From: Chryseobacterium soli
Lineage (GTDB): Bacteria > Bacteroidota > Bacteroidia > Flavobacteriales > Weeksellaceae
NCBI RefSeq assembly: GCF_000737705.1
Contig: NZ_JPRH01000004.1
Location: forward strand, 62,001 to 126,000
DNA: 64,000 bases
Direction of reading: 5' to 3'
Shown here: in pieces, positions 1 through 7,688 of the stretch
How the letters are laid out: every line of letters starts with the position of its first letter
Numbering within the stretch: position 1 is the stretch's first letter
Made by a program: the position numbers and the translations under genes
The notes under the pieces: model-generated
What the model saw: the letters and a program-made list of their open reading frames with translations, nothing else
What the model was told of the DNA's origin: nothing
Databases searched by the model: none

Positions 1-1
1 G

Positions 2-667
2 ATCGGCTGGGTCATATGGAAAGGGTTGTCAATAATTATCGGGCTGTTTCGTAAGGATCATATGGTGGTGATCAGTCTCATTCTTTTAATGCCTTTTGTA
101 ACGTATCTCATCGCGGAACATTTCCATGTTTCAGGGGTAATTGCGGTTGTTGTATTAGGATTGGGAATGTCGAAGCTGAGCCGGAATAAATTTCCCGATA
201 ACGTTAAAGAACAGTCCCGCAATTTCTGGGATGTTATTATTTTCCTGCTTAACGGATTGATTTTCTTATTGATTGGGTTAGAATTTCCTATTGTTTTAAA
301 AAAGATGCCTGAGGTACAGGTATGGACGTATGCAGGATATGCAGCGGTTATCGTTCTGCTGACTCTGTTGATAAGACTGGTCAGGGTATATCTGCAGCAG
401 TTCAACCTGCAGAAAGCTTTTCAGGGGAAAAGACGCATCAGTGAAGAAGCGTTGTTTGATTCCAAGACGAGTTTTATCATCACGTGGTCGGGGATGCGCG
501 GAATTGTCTCACTGGCCATTGCATTGGGTCTTCCTACCACGATTAATAATGGTGAAGCATTTCCGCTGCGTAATGAAATTATTTTCCTGTCCATCGCGGT
601 GGTGCTCATTTCTCTCCTAGGACAGGGACTTACCTTACCATGGATTGTAAAAAAGCTTAAAATATAG
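2..667 (+). CDS. Na+/H+ antiporter, CPA1 family, C-terminal part (cut by window edge)
   Basis: Inner-membrane sodium/proton exchanger. The reading frame is open from base 2 (Ile-Gly-Trp-Val-Ile-Trp-Lys-Gly before the first possible TTG start at 26), so this is the C-terminal part of a longer gene. Several hydrophobic helices are visible, and the stretch TSFIITWSGMRGIVSLAIAL is the conserved CPA1 late transmembrane motif (WSGMRG). It ends shortly after the last helix at LPWIVKKLKI, so the charged cytoplasmic tail found in some members is absent. Family assignment is solid; the transported ion is inferred from the family. Confidence 0.9.
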   Translation: MGWVIWKGLSIIIGLFRKDHMVVISLILLMPFVTYLIAEHFHVSGVIAVVVLGLGMSKLSRNKFPDNVKEQSRNFWDVIIFLLNGLIFLLIGLEFPIVLKKMPEVQVWTYAGYAAVIVLLTLLIRLVRVYLQQFNLQKAFQGKRRISEEALFDSKTSFIITWSGMRGIVSLAIALGLPTTINNGEAFPLRNEIIFLSIAVVLISLLGQGLTLPWIVKKLKI

Positions 668-733
668 TATTTTAGTTTCAGATTTTCTTAGGAAGTTTAT
701 CGTCATTCAGCCTATTTTACGTAATTTTGATGG

Positions 734-1534
734 ATGCAAATAGCACCTTCGGCATCTTTAGCATCCTATATCAAACATTATATCTTTTTGGAAAATTCCG
801 AAAACGATATCAAAAAGCTGAGACTATTTGCTGACGGAAATACCGGACTTATTATTTCCAGTGATATCCATATCTATCAGGATGGACTGGAGAATAATTT
901 ACCGTTATCTTTTTTCTACGGACAGCCGACAAGATATAAAGATCTCGTTACCAAAGGTGCATTTTCTTTCATTGTAGTGGTGTTTCAGCCTTATTTTCTC
1001 AATCTGCTGCTAGGAGTTTCAGCCCGGGAGATTCAAAATCAGATGATTACTGTGGAAGATGTCATAAAAAATGACTTACAGCCTTTCCAGGAAAAGCTTT
1101 TTTATAAGGTTGATCCAAAGGTGATTATCCATGAGCTTAATGGGTATTTTACTGCATTTTTATCTAAAAAAACAGATACTGATCATCACCTTATCAAAGC
1201 AACTCAACAATATATCCTTCAGAATAAAGGAGCTCTCTACTTAAAAGATCTTGAGAATTTTACAGGATATTCTGAAAGACAGCTTGAAAGAAAATTCGAT
1301 CATTATATTGGGATTTCTCCTAAAAAATACAGCAATATTACCCGGCTTCATTATTTCTTGAGCCTTATGAAAAGCCGTAATATGGATGAAAATATTACCA
1401 GTCTTTCTTATGACGCAGGTTATGCCGATCAGTCCCATCTGATTAAAGATTTTAAAAATAATACCGGACTGACGCCTACACAGTACCTAAAAACTGAAAA
1501 TAAACTTGCGGTCAATTTTATAGAACTTCCGTGA
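734..1534 (+). CDS. AraC family transcriptional regulator
   Basis: 266-residue DNA-binding regulator. The N-terminal ~150 residues look like the small-molecule-sensing domain common in Bacteroidota AraC proteins. The C-terminal ~100 residues hold two helix-turn-helix units, with the hallmarks LENFTGYSERQLERKFDHYIG and AGYADQSHLIKDFKNNTGLTP. The start at 734 (MQIAPSASLASYIKHYIFLE) fits the usual N-terminus of this group. It lies between the antiporter and the nitrilase on the same strand; its targets are unknown, and the hydrolase 65 bases downstream is the nearest candidate. Confidence 0.92.
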   Translation: MQIAPSASLASYIKHYIFLENSENDIKKLRLFADGNTGLIISSDIHIYQDGLENNLPLSFFYGQPTRYKDLVTKGAFSFIVVVFQPYFLNLLLGVSAREIQNQMITVEDVIKNDLQPFQEKLFYKVDPKVIIHELNGYFTAFLSKKTDTDHHLIKATQQYILQNKGALYLKDLENFTGYSERQLERKFDHYIGISPKKYSNITRLHYFLSLMKSRNMDENITSLSYDAGYADQSHLIKDFKNNTGLTPTQYLKTENKLAVNFIELP

Positions 1535-1581
1535 TAAAAACCAATGTCGGTTTTTTACAATTTTCAGATGATCATGCAGGG

Positions 1582-1589
1582 TAGCTTTG
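1582..1589 (+). promoter_or_regulatory. Candidate -7 promoter element for the nitrilase-family gene
   Basis: TAGCTTTG is an exact match to the Bacteroidota -7 consensus TAnnTTTG and lies 10 bases before the ATG at 1600, which would give a very short leader. No clear -33 TTTG was seen. Confidence 0.4.
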
Positions 1590-1599
1590 CAGAAAAAAG

Positions 1600-2553
1600 A
1601 TGATCAACCTCAAAATTTCTACCGCACAATTTGAAAACCGAAGCGGAGACAAAGAGTATAACCTTTCTGTTATTGAAAAACTCTCCGGCGAAGCTGCTGC
1701 TAAAGGCTCCCATGTTATAGCATTCCACGAATGTTCCATCACAGGCTATACTTTTGCCCGAAACCTTACTAAAGATCAAATGCTTGAAATTGCCGAATAT
1801 ATTCCGGAAGGAAGCAGTATTCTAAGGCTGCAGGAAATTGCTGCAAAATTTAATATCACCGTATTAGCAGGACTTTTTGAAAAGGATAAGGATGATAATC
1901 TATTCAAAGCCTATGTTTGTGTAGATAAAAACGGATTAGTGGCAAAATATAGGAAGCTTCATCCATTTATCAATCCTAATCTGACACCAGGGAATGCCTA
2001 TTGTGTGTTTGAAATTCATGGCTGGAAATGCGGTATCTTGATCTGCTACGATAATAATATCATCGAAAATGTAAGAGCGACCAAACTCTTGGGAGCAGAT
2101 ATTATTTTTATGCCTCATGTAACGATGTGTACGCCTTCCACAAGGCCCGGAGCAGGCTTTGTAGATCCCAAACTATGGGAAAACAGGGAAGCGGATCCCA
2201 CTTCTTTGCGGTTGGAGTTTGATGGGATGAAAGGCCGGGACTGGCTGATGAAATGGCTTCCGTCCAGAGCCTATGATAATGCAGCGTATATCATTTTTTC
2301 CAATCCGATTGGGATGGATGCAGATCAGTTGAAAAACGGATGTTCGATGATCATTGATCCTTTTGGAGATGTCATTGCAGAATGTCGATCTTTTGATGAT
2401 AGTTTTGAAACTGCCATTATAACTCCTGAAAAATTAACCCAAGCTGGAGGATACCGCTATATTAAAGCCCGCAGACCGGATTTATATAGAGATATTCTTG
2501 GAAAAGAACATCATTCGGAGCAAAAAGTAGTATGGATTAATGATGAAAAATAA
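1600..2553 (+). CDS. Carbon-nitrogen hydrolase (nitrilase superfamily)
   Basis: 317-residue soluble hydrolase that would cleave a nitrile or amide C-N bond. The Glu-Lys-Cys catalytic triad of the superfamily is visible: E44 in AFHECSITGY, K119 in KYRKLHPF and C149 in GILICYDNN. Length is normal for single-domain nitrilase-superfamily enzymes. The sequence resembles aliphatic amidase/N-carbamoyl-hydrolase-like branches, but the substrate cannot be read from the sequence. It probably stands alone, with its own -7 element just upstream and a convergent gene behind it. Confidence 0.88.
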   Translation: MINLKISTAQFENRSGDKEYNLSVIEKLSGEAAAKGSHVIAFHECSITGYTFARNLTKDQMLEIAEYIPEGSSILRLQEIAAKFNITVLAGLFEKDKDDNLFKAYVCVDKNGLVAKYRKLHPFINPNLTPGNAYCVFEIHGWKCGILICYDNNIIENVRATKLLGADIIFMPHVTMCTPSTRPGAGFVDPKLWENREADPTSLRLEFDGMKGRDWLMKWLPSRAYDNAAYIIFSNPIGMDADQLKNGCSMIIDPFGDVIAECRSFDDSFETAIITPEKLTQAGGYRYIKARRPDLYRDILGKEHHSEQKVVWINDEK

Positions 2554-2614
2554 TGGATTCTAGATCCGGATAATCAACGAATAGCAGAAAGCTATATTAC
2601 TTACTGATTTATTT

Positions 2615-2650
2615 CAATTCCGAAGGAATGTTGTGTTTCTTTCGGAATTG
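2615..2650. terminator. Hairpin between convergent genes
   Basis: A perfect 10-bp stem (CAATTCCGAA at 2615-2624 with TTCGGAATTG at 2641-2650) separates the convergent nitrilase-family and rhodanese genes. T-tracts are weak on both sides, so terminator function is only likely. Confidence 0.45.
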
Positions 2651-2653
2651 TAT

Positions 2654-3006
2654 TTATGGCAGGGTCTTTTGAAAATCGCTCCAGGCACCGCCATTGTAGA
2701 CCTTTTTAAAGCCCTTTTCCTTCAGAATCTTCTCCGCTTTTACACTGCGAAGCCCATGAGAACAAACGGTGATATATACTTTCTTAGATCAAGTTCAATA
2801 TATCTTTCCCTGATCGTCCCTAAAGAAATATTAACGGAACCTTTGATATGCCCCATTTCAAACTCTTTTTCAGTTCTTACATCCAGAACTACCGCTCCGT
2901 TTTTCACCAGCTGATCTAATCCTTTATCCAGTGTCTGATACCGATACACTTTGTACAGTATGTAAACGGCGAGAATAATCCCGCAAAAAACCAATATATT
3001 CTTCAT
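2654..3006 (-). pseudogene. Rhodanese-like domain protein, frameshifted
   Basis: Membrane-anchored rhodanese, a possible sulfurtransferase. The first 88-codon frame from 3006 starts with a hydrophobic helix (NILVFCGIILAVYILYKVY), then the rhodanese part VLDVRTEKEFEMGHIKGSVN, and hits a stop at 2740. In the neighbouring frame the missing half follows immediately: VYITVCSHGLRSVKAEKIL and KKVYNGGAWSDFQKTLP, ending with TAA at 2654. It contains the active-site loop C-SHGLR-S. The frames join near 2778-2785; adding one A to the AAA run (AGA AAG to AGA AAA G) restores a protein of about 117 residues. A real mutation or a sequence error are both possible. The gene overlaps the upstream DUF3817 gene by 4 bases. 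Confidence 0.85.
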
Positions 3007-3305
3007 AATCTACTGAGAATTTTTTTATCAATATAAAACGTTCCAAACGGAATAAAACAGGCAAGGATCACCTTCCAGGTTGTTTCTTTAAACTTCCAGT
3101 GCTGCTCAACGCCCACACTCAACGTATTGAACAGAAAAAGAAGAAATAAAGTTCCATGAATAGGTCCCATCATTTTTACGAAAGATGGATTTCCGAACCC
3201 ATATTTCAACGGAACGGCAATAAACACAAGGGTAAGCAGAGAAATTCCTTCCAAAATAGCAAGAATTCTTAAGCGTCCAATTTTTGTTTTGACTAAATCA
3301 AGCAT
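3003..3305 (-). CDS. DUF3817 family membrane protein
   Basis: 100-residue integral membrane protein of unknown function. Three hydrophobic segments are visible: about residues 14-33, 46-62 and 77-93. The short conserved middle MMGPIHGTLFLLFLFNTL is typical of the DUF3817 (YdzA-like) family. It is the middle gene of a three-gene minus-strand operon: 2 bases separate it from the upstream membrane protein, and its stop overlaps the rhodanese start. The TetR-type operator at 3800-3827 probably controls the whole set. Confidence 0.8.
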   Translation of the reverse strand: MLDLVKTKIGRLRILAILEGISLLTLVFIAVPLKYGFGNPSFVKMMGPIHGTLFLLFLFNTLSVGVEQHWKFKETTWKVILACFIPFGTFYIDKKILSRL

Positions 3306-3307
3306 AA

Positions 3308-3766
3308 TTATCTGAAATAAGGTCTGTTAGCAAAAGGGGAAAATGGCCAAGGAATGGCAATGAAGATAATAACCAGGGCGGCAGAAAACCATATAAGCAT
3401 TGTTTTGAATTTATCCCGGTCGGTTTTTCTACGCTTTGATAATGCGGATCCAATCGTGATCATCACAATCGCGGCTAGCATTAAAAAGATATGGATCATT
3501 CCGAAAAACAAAAGATCAAAAGATGCTTTGGCCGTGTTGAAATTTTTCCAGAAATAACTGATAATCGGGCTTTGGGAATACAAAAGGATTCCTAAAATAA
3601 GCTGGATATGGGCAATCGTTGCCGTCCAGTGTCTTATAGAATCAGCGGTTTTTGAAAACTCTTTTTTTGAGAAAAATCCTCTGTATGCCGTGAACAAAGC
3701 ATAGAAAAGGCTCAGTAGAACCAACCACCGGAATGTGGAATGCAGGAAGGTAAGGGTTTGGTACAT
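3308..3766 (-). CDS. Four-helix integral membrane protein, function unknown
   Basis: 152 residues from the ATG at 3766 (MYQTLTFLHSTFRWLVLL). Four hydrophobic segments and the HSTFRW/ATIAHIQLILGILLYSQSP style are typical of a small Bacteroidota membrane family, perhaps cytochrome-b561-like in shape, although no heme ligands can be assigned with confidence. An upstream in-frame ATG at 3808 lies inside the 28-bp operator palindrome, so the internal start is preferred. It is the first gene of the operon with the DUF3817 and rhodanese genes. I cannot assign a function. Confidence 0.7.
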   Translation of the reverse strand: MYQTLTFLHSTFRWLVLLSLFYALFTAYRGFFSKKEFSKTADSIRHWTATIAHIQLILGILLYSQSPIISYFWKNFNTAKASFDLLFFGMIHIFLMLAAIVMITIGSALSKRRKTDRDKFKTMLIWFSAALVIIFIAIPWPFSPFANRPYFR

Positions 3767-3787
3767 GGCGTAATTTTTATCCTGCAG

Positions 3788-3795
3788 CAAAGGTA
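3788..3795 (-). promoter_or_regulatory. Candidate -7 element of the membrane-protein operon
   Basis: TACCTTTG on the minus strand matches TAnnTTTG and lies about 20 bases before the start at 3766. The region where the -33 element would sit falls inside the 28-bp palindrome, so a bound repressor would block this promoter. Confidence 0.55.
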
Positions 3796-3799
3796 TACT

Positions 3800-3827
3800 A
3801 AAAAACATACTAATTAGTATGTTTTTT
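3800..3827. promoter_or_regulatory. Perfect 28-bp palindrome, probable TetR operator
   Basis: Each arm is AAAAAACATACTAA and the two arms are perfect reverse complements with no spacer. The core CATACTAATTAGTATG has the look of a TetR/AcrR-family operator. It sits 10 bases beyond the stop of the TetR gene and over the promoter of the membrane-protein operon, so the TetR product is the obvious ligand. It could also act as a weak terminator for tetR. Confidence 0.7.
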
Positions 3828-3837
3828 GAGAAAAAAA

Positions 3838-4428
3838 TTATTGCAATGTTTTAAAATAAGACTTAAGCTGTTTTAAATAAGTAATATAAGATGATGTATT
3901 GTTGTCTAATTTTCCTAAATTTCTAACGCCCCAATATCCTGACATCACAAAAACAGCAACGCCTTCAGCATCTGTTTCCTGTTGTATAATTCCAGTTTCT
4001 TTACCTTTCTCAATAGATTCGATCATTGCATTTTTCCATTGAAGGGAAAGTTCGTTTAAAGCTTTGGTGAATTCGATATGCCATGGAGCCATTTCCTGGG
4101 TGAAATTGGATGCAGGACAGCCATATTCTACTTTCAGCATTTCATTTTTCATCAATAGATTTTCCATTAACTGATAAATACCATCTAATGGATTTACAGC
4201 ACTTTGTATAGGTTCAACAAAAGTATTTTTGAAGTTAGGTCTTAAGTGCTCATTAATAATAGCTAGCCCCATTTCATCTTTGGTTTTAAAGTGATAATAA
4301 AAGGCTCCTTTCGTTACCTGGGTCGTCGCAATGATCTCATCAACACTGGTCGTCTGATAACCGTTGGTATAAATCAGTTCAAATGCTTTTTGAAGGATAT
4401 TTAAACGGGTGGCTGCTGATTTTTTCAT
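3838..4428 (-). CDS. TetR/AcrR family transcriptional regulator
   Basis: 196-residue repressor. The N-terminal helix-turn-helix is clear: ILQKAFELIYTNGYQTTSVD, then the recognition region IIATTQVTKGAFYYHFKTKD at about residues 29-48. The C-terminal part (YGCPASNFTQEMAPW and onward) matches the TetR_C ligand-binding domain of the YxaF/AcuR-like group, which often responds to small electrophiles or hydrophobic compounds. It is encoded directly upstream of the operator and membrane-protein operon on the same strand, so it probably represses that operon and perhaps itself. Confidence 0.93.
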   Translation of the reverse strand: MKKSAATRLNILQKAFELIYTNGYQTTSVDEIIATTQVTKGAFYYHFKTKDEMGLAIINEHLRPNFKNTFVEPIQSAVNPLDGIYQLMENLLMKNEMLKVEYGCPASNFTQEMAPWHIEFTKALNELSLQWKNAMIESIEKGKETGIIQQETDAEGVAVFVMSGYWGVRNLGKLDNNTSSYITYLKQLKSYFKTLQ

Positions 4429-4483
4429 AAAGATACCAGTTGGTCTTTTTTACAAAGGAACACTATTTTTTAATTAATTTCAA

Positions 4484-5128
4484 CTAGATTTCATGAATTT
4501 CGGCGTCCGTGAACACGAAAAATTTCCCGTTTTTAGGAATATTTTTGGTATCCAGTCCGGTAAACTCACTGAAGGCAGGAAGAAGCAGCTGATTAGGAGT
4601 GAGTACAAAACAGGGCAGCCTGATCTTTTTTACAGTGGAATGTAAAACGGTTCCCGGATGAATATGTCCTGTAATTTGAAATTTTGGCTTTTTTTTATCA
4701 AAATCGTGGATAAAAACAATAGGATCGATTTCTAAGAGTTCTGTTTTTACATCGAGACATAATTTGGCTTCTAATGATTTTGTAAGCCGGTCGTGATTTC
4801 CTTCAACAAGATAAAATTTCAGATCCGGATACTGGTCTTTCCAGCGGCAGAATTCATCGACATCAGAATTGTTTCCGGCATGCAGAAGATCACCGACTAC
4901 AATAAATTTTTCTACCTCAAAATAAGTCAGCAAAGTAGATAGTCTTTCAAGATCATTTTTCATCACCTGATTAGCGATTGCAATTCCATTTTTCCTGAAA
5001 TGGGCTGTTTTTCCGATATGGAGATCGGAGAGGATCAGTGCTTTCTCTTTTTTCCAGTACAAAGCCCGCTGATTGGTTAACGTAAATATTTCGTCTTGAA
5101 AGGTGATGTTTTTAGTAGCAATCTTCAT
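4484..5128 (-). CDS. pdeM: Ligase-associated DNA damage response endonuclease PdeM
   Basis: 214-residue calcineurin-like metallophosphoesterase. The metal-binding motifs appear in order: LSDLHIGKTAHFRK (D35, H37), VVGDLLHAGNNSD, EGNHDRL and GHIHPG. The family (PdeM, ligase-associated) is found next to a bacterial ATP-dependent ligase, an Lhr-type helicase and an MBL exonuclease, which are the three genes transcribed just upstream here. A 102-base gap with an A/C-rich leader separates it from the helicase gene, so it may be read from its own promoter or be the last gene of the operon. Nuclease/phosphodiesterase function is inferred from the family. Confidence 0.9.
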   Translation of the reverse strand: MKIATKNITFQDEIFTLTNQRALYWKKEKALILSDLHIGKTAHFRKNGIAIANQVMKNDLERLSTLLTYFEVEKFIVVGDLLHAGNNSDVDEFCRWKDQYPDLKFYLVEGNHDRLTKSLEAKLCLDVKTELLEIDPIVFIHDFDKKKPKFQITGHIHPGTVLHSTVKKIRLPCFVLTPNQLLLPAFSEFTGLDTKNIPKNGKFFVFTDAEIHEI

Positions 5129-5230
5129 TGTTTTTGGTTGTCGGTTGTCTGTTGTTGGTTTTTAGTTTTTGGTGTTTAGTGTTTGATCTTTATTCTTTGA
5201 AATCTTATATCTAGTATCTTCATCTTCTCT
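5129..5230 (-). repeat. A/C-rich low-complexity leader before pdeM
   Basis: On the minus strand this spacer is made of degenerate units such as CAAACACTAAACACC, AAAACTAAAAACC and ACAACCGACAACC, and runs straight into the pdeM ATG. The same kind of leader, sharing the exact string CAAACACTAAA, precedes bioA at 41521-41575. It appears unstructured and lacks G in its last part. Confidence 0.55.
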
Positions 5231-7687
5231 CTACTCCAATCCCAAATTCTTACCCGACTGAATTAAAAGCTTTCTAATCCTTGCATCTAAACTTTCACTT
5301 GAAAGGGTTTGACGAAGACTGTCTATTTTAATCGGGAAACTTAATGGGGTAAATGTATTGGAATATTTTAAAATAATCTTCGATTTTTCGATCCTTTTAA
5401 AAGCCTCCACCAGTCTTTGTTCTTGCAGCTGCATGTTAAAAACCTCCGTGTAGGCCTGTCTTACAAGAAAATGATTGGGATCATAATCTTCCAGCACTTT
5501 AAACAGTAATCCTGCCGAGCTTTGAAGGGCTTTATTGGAACGCTGTTTTCCCGGGAAATTTTGTACAACCATTCCTGAAATCACGGCAATATCTCTGAAT
5601 TTTCTTCTTGCCATTTCTGCAGCGTTGATACTGGAAATAACGTCTGTCATTAAGTTATCTCTGGTAAGAATCTGATGCAGATTATCTTCCCGCACAGGAA
5701 TTTCTTTATTACTGAACAGTTCAAAACCGTAATCATTCATGGCCATGGAAAAGGAAATAGGAGCCCATTTTGAAATTCTGTAGGCAATGAGCGCTGCCAT
5801 CACTTCATGTACCAGACGGCCTTCAAATGGATACATAAACAAGTGATATCCTTCCCGGTTTTTAATCAATTCCACCAAAAACTCATCATCTTTGGGAATG
5901 TGGGATCTTTTTTCCTGATTGGCGAGTAAAGGATGCAGAAATTTCAGTTCTTTTTCAGAAGCTTTAGGATTAAGCGCTCCTGATAGTTTTTCTCTTAAAA
6001 AATGGCCTAGATTAGAACTTAAAGGAAGTCTTCCGCCCAAATAACTTGGAGCCATCGCTTTTCCTTTCGTCAAACGTACATAAACCGTCATATCTTTGAT
6101 CATAGCGACTTCGAGGACTCTACCTGCCAGAATGAATTTTTCGTCCTTTTTAAGCCTTGAAATGAAGTATTCCTCAACCATTCCGATATAACCGCCTGAA
6201 ATAAATTTAACTTTCAACATAGCATCGCTTACAATGGCGCCCATATTCATCCGGTGAAGCATGGCAATTTTACGCGAGATTACTTTATGCAGGCCGTCTT
6301 CCATAACGACCACTTTATGAAATTCTTCGTAATTATGCAGGGCACTGCCGCCGATCGTAAGAAAATCGATAATGCTTTTCCATTCTTCATCAGTCATTTC
6401 CTGAAACGTATAGACCTGTTTGATTCTTTCACGGAGTTCATCCGGATAAAAACCATCGCCAACCGCCAGCGTCATGAGAAACTGCACCAAAACATCGAAA
6501 CATAAAACCTGCGGTTCACGGGGTTCTATAACCTTTTGTTTCACAGCTTCTTTTAATGCGGCAACTTCAATCAGTTCTAAAGAATGGGTAGGAACGCAAT
6601 AGATTTTTGAGGTTTCAAAAGGGGAGTGCCCGCTTCGTCCGGTACGTTGTAAAAACCGGGCAACTCCTTTTGCGGAACCGATCTGAATAACCGTATCGAC
6701 AGGTTTAAAATCGATTCCCAAGTCTAAAGAAGAAGTGGAAACTACTGCTTTAAGTTTTCCGTTACTCAGATTTTCTTCTATCCAGATGCGGAGATGGGCA
6801 TCAATGGAGCTGTGGTGGATGGCAATCTGTCCTGCAAAATCAGGATAGGCATCCAGCAACAGCTGGTACCACATTTCGCTTTGGCTTCGGGTATTCGTAA
6901 AAACAATGGTTGATTTTGACTCTAAAATAATAGGAACCACTTTATCAGCCAGTTTACTTCCTAAATGTCCTGCCCACGGAAGAATTTCCACCTCATCAGG
7001 CAACACGGGAATAATATCAATTTTTTTATGCTCTTTGGCCGTAATTTTTGTCTTTTTACCTTGATAGGGAACCAGAACTTCAAGGGCCTCATCTAGATTT
7101 CCAATCGTTGCCGTTATTCCCCATATTTTAATTTTAGGGACATAATATTTAAGCTGAGAAATAGCTAATTCTACCATGACTCCTCGTTTGGAACCTAAGA
7201 GTTCATGCCATTCATCCACGGCAATGCAATGCAGATGCTGAAAGAATCTGAGATTATTTTTCTGAGCCAGAAGAAGGTGAAGACTTTCCGGGGTTACCAC
7301 TAAAATATCAGGCATACTTTTTACCTGTTGCTGCCGTACTTTAGGATCGGTATCGCCGTTCCGGACTCCTACGACCCAATCGAGGCCAATTTCATTCATG
7401 GCTTCGTCCATCGCTTTGGCAATGTCTTTGGCAAGAGAGCGTAACGGGGTAACCCAGATCATTTTAAGGCCTTTTTTGTATTGGTCGGGACGATTGAGAA
7501 AATCTGTAATCAGCGCTAGAAAAACAGAATAAGTTTTCCCGAAACCGGTAGGTGCAATGACCATTCCGCTGTATCCATTGCCGAATTTCTTCCAGGTTTC
7601 GACCTGAAAGGCAAAAGGGGAAATATCTTTACCAGCCATCCATTGCTGGATGATTGTAAATCCGTTGGTATTTTCAAACGCTGCCAA
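5231..7687 (-). CDS. Ligase-associated DNA damage response DEXH-box helicase (Lhr type)
   Basis: 818-residue SF2 ATP-dependent helicase. Walker A is APTGFGKTYS (residues 45-54). Motif II with its Lhr-type extension is VDEWHELLGSKRGV, motif III is GITATIGN, and motif VI is QRTGRSGHSP. The C-terminal ~400 residues form the Lhr-specific winged-helix and beta region. It lies one base downstream of the ATP-dependent ligase stop, so the two are co-transcribed. The set ligase, helicase, MBL exonuclease and PdeM is a known bacterial repair cluster. Length is normal and the frame is intact. Confidence 0.93.
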   Translation of the reverse strand: MAAFENTNGFTIIQQWMAGKDISPFAFQVETWKKFGNGYSGMVIAPTGFGKTYSVFLALITDFLNRPDQYKKGLKMIWVTPLRSLAKDIAKAMDEAMNEIGLDWVVGVRNGDTDPKVRQQQVKSMPDILVVTPESLHLLLAQKNNLRFFQHLHCIAVDEWHELLGSKRGVMVELAISQLKYYVPKIKIWGITATIGNLDEALEVLVPYQGKKTKITAKEHKKIDIIPVLPDEVEILPWAGHLGSKLADKVVPIILESKSTIVFTNTRSQSEMWYQLLLDAYPDFAGQIAIHHSSIDAHLRIWIEENLSNGKLKAVVSTSSLDLGIDFKPVDTVIQIGSAKGVARFLQRTGRSGHSPFETSKIYCVPTHSLELIEVAALKEAVKQKVIEPREPQVLCFDVLVQFLMTLAVGDGFYPDELRERIKQVYTFQEMTDEEWKSIIDFLTIGGSALHNYEEFHKVVVMEDGLHKVISRKIAMLHRMNMGAIVSDAMLKVKFISGGYIGMVEEYFISRLKKDEKFILAGRVLEVAMIKDMTVYVRLTKGKAMAPSYLGGRLPLSSNLGHFLREKLSGALNPKASEKELKFLHPLLANQEKRSHIPKDDEFLVELIKNREGYHLFMYPFEGRLVHEVMAALIAYRISKWAPISFSMAMNDYGFELFSNKEIPVREDNLHQILTRDNLMTDVISSINAAEMARRKFRDIAVISGMVVQNFPGKQRSNKALQSSAGLLFKVLEDYDPNHFLVRQAYTEVFNMQLQEQRLVEAFKRIEKSKIILKYSNTFTPLSFPIKIDSLRQTLSSESLDARIRKLLIQSGKNLGLE

Positions 7688-7688
7688 A

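Noticed and set aside
722..729. Exact -7 box TAATTTTG before the AraC gene at 734
   Set aside because: It ends 5 bases before the ATG, so transcription would start at or after the start codon. A leaderless mRNA is possible but unsupported.
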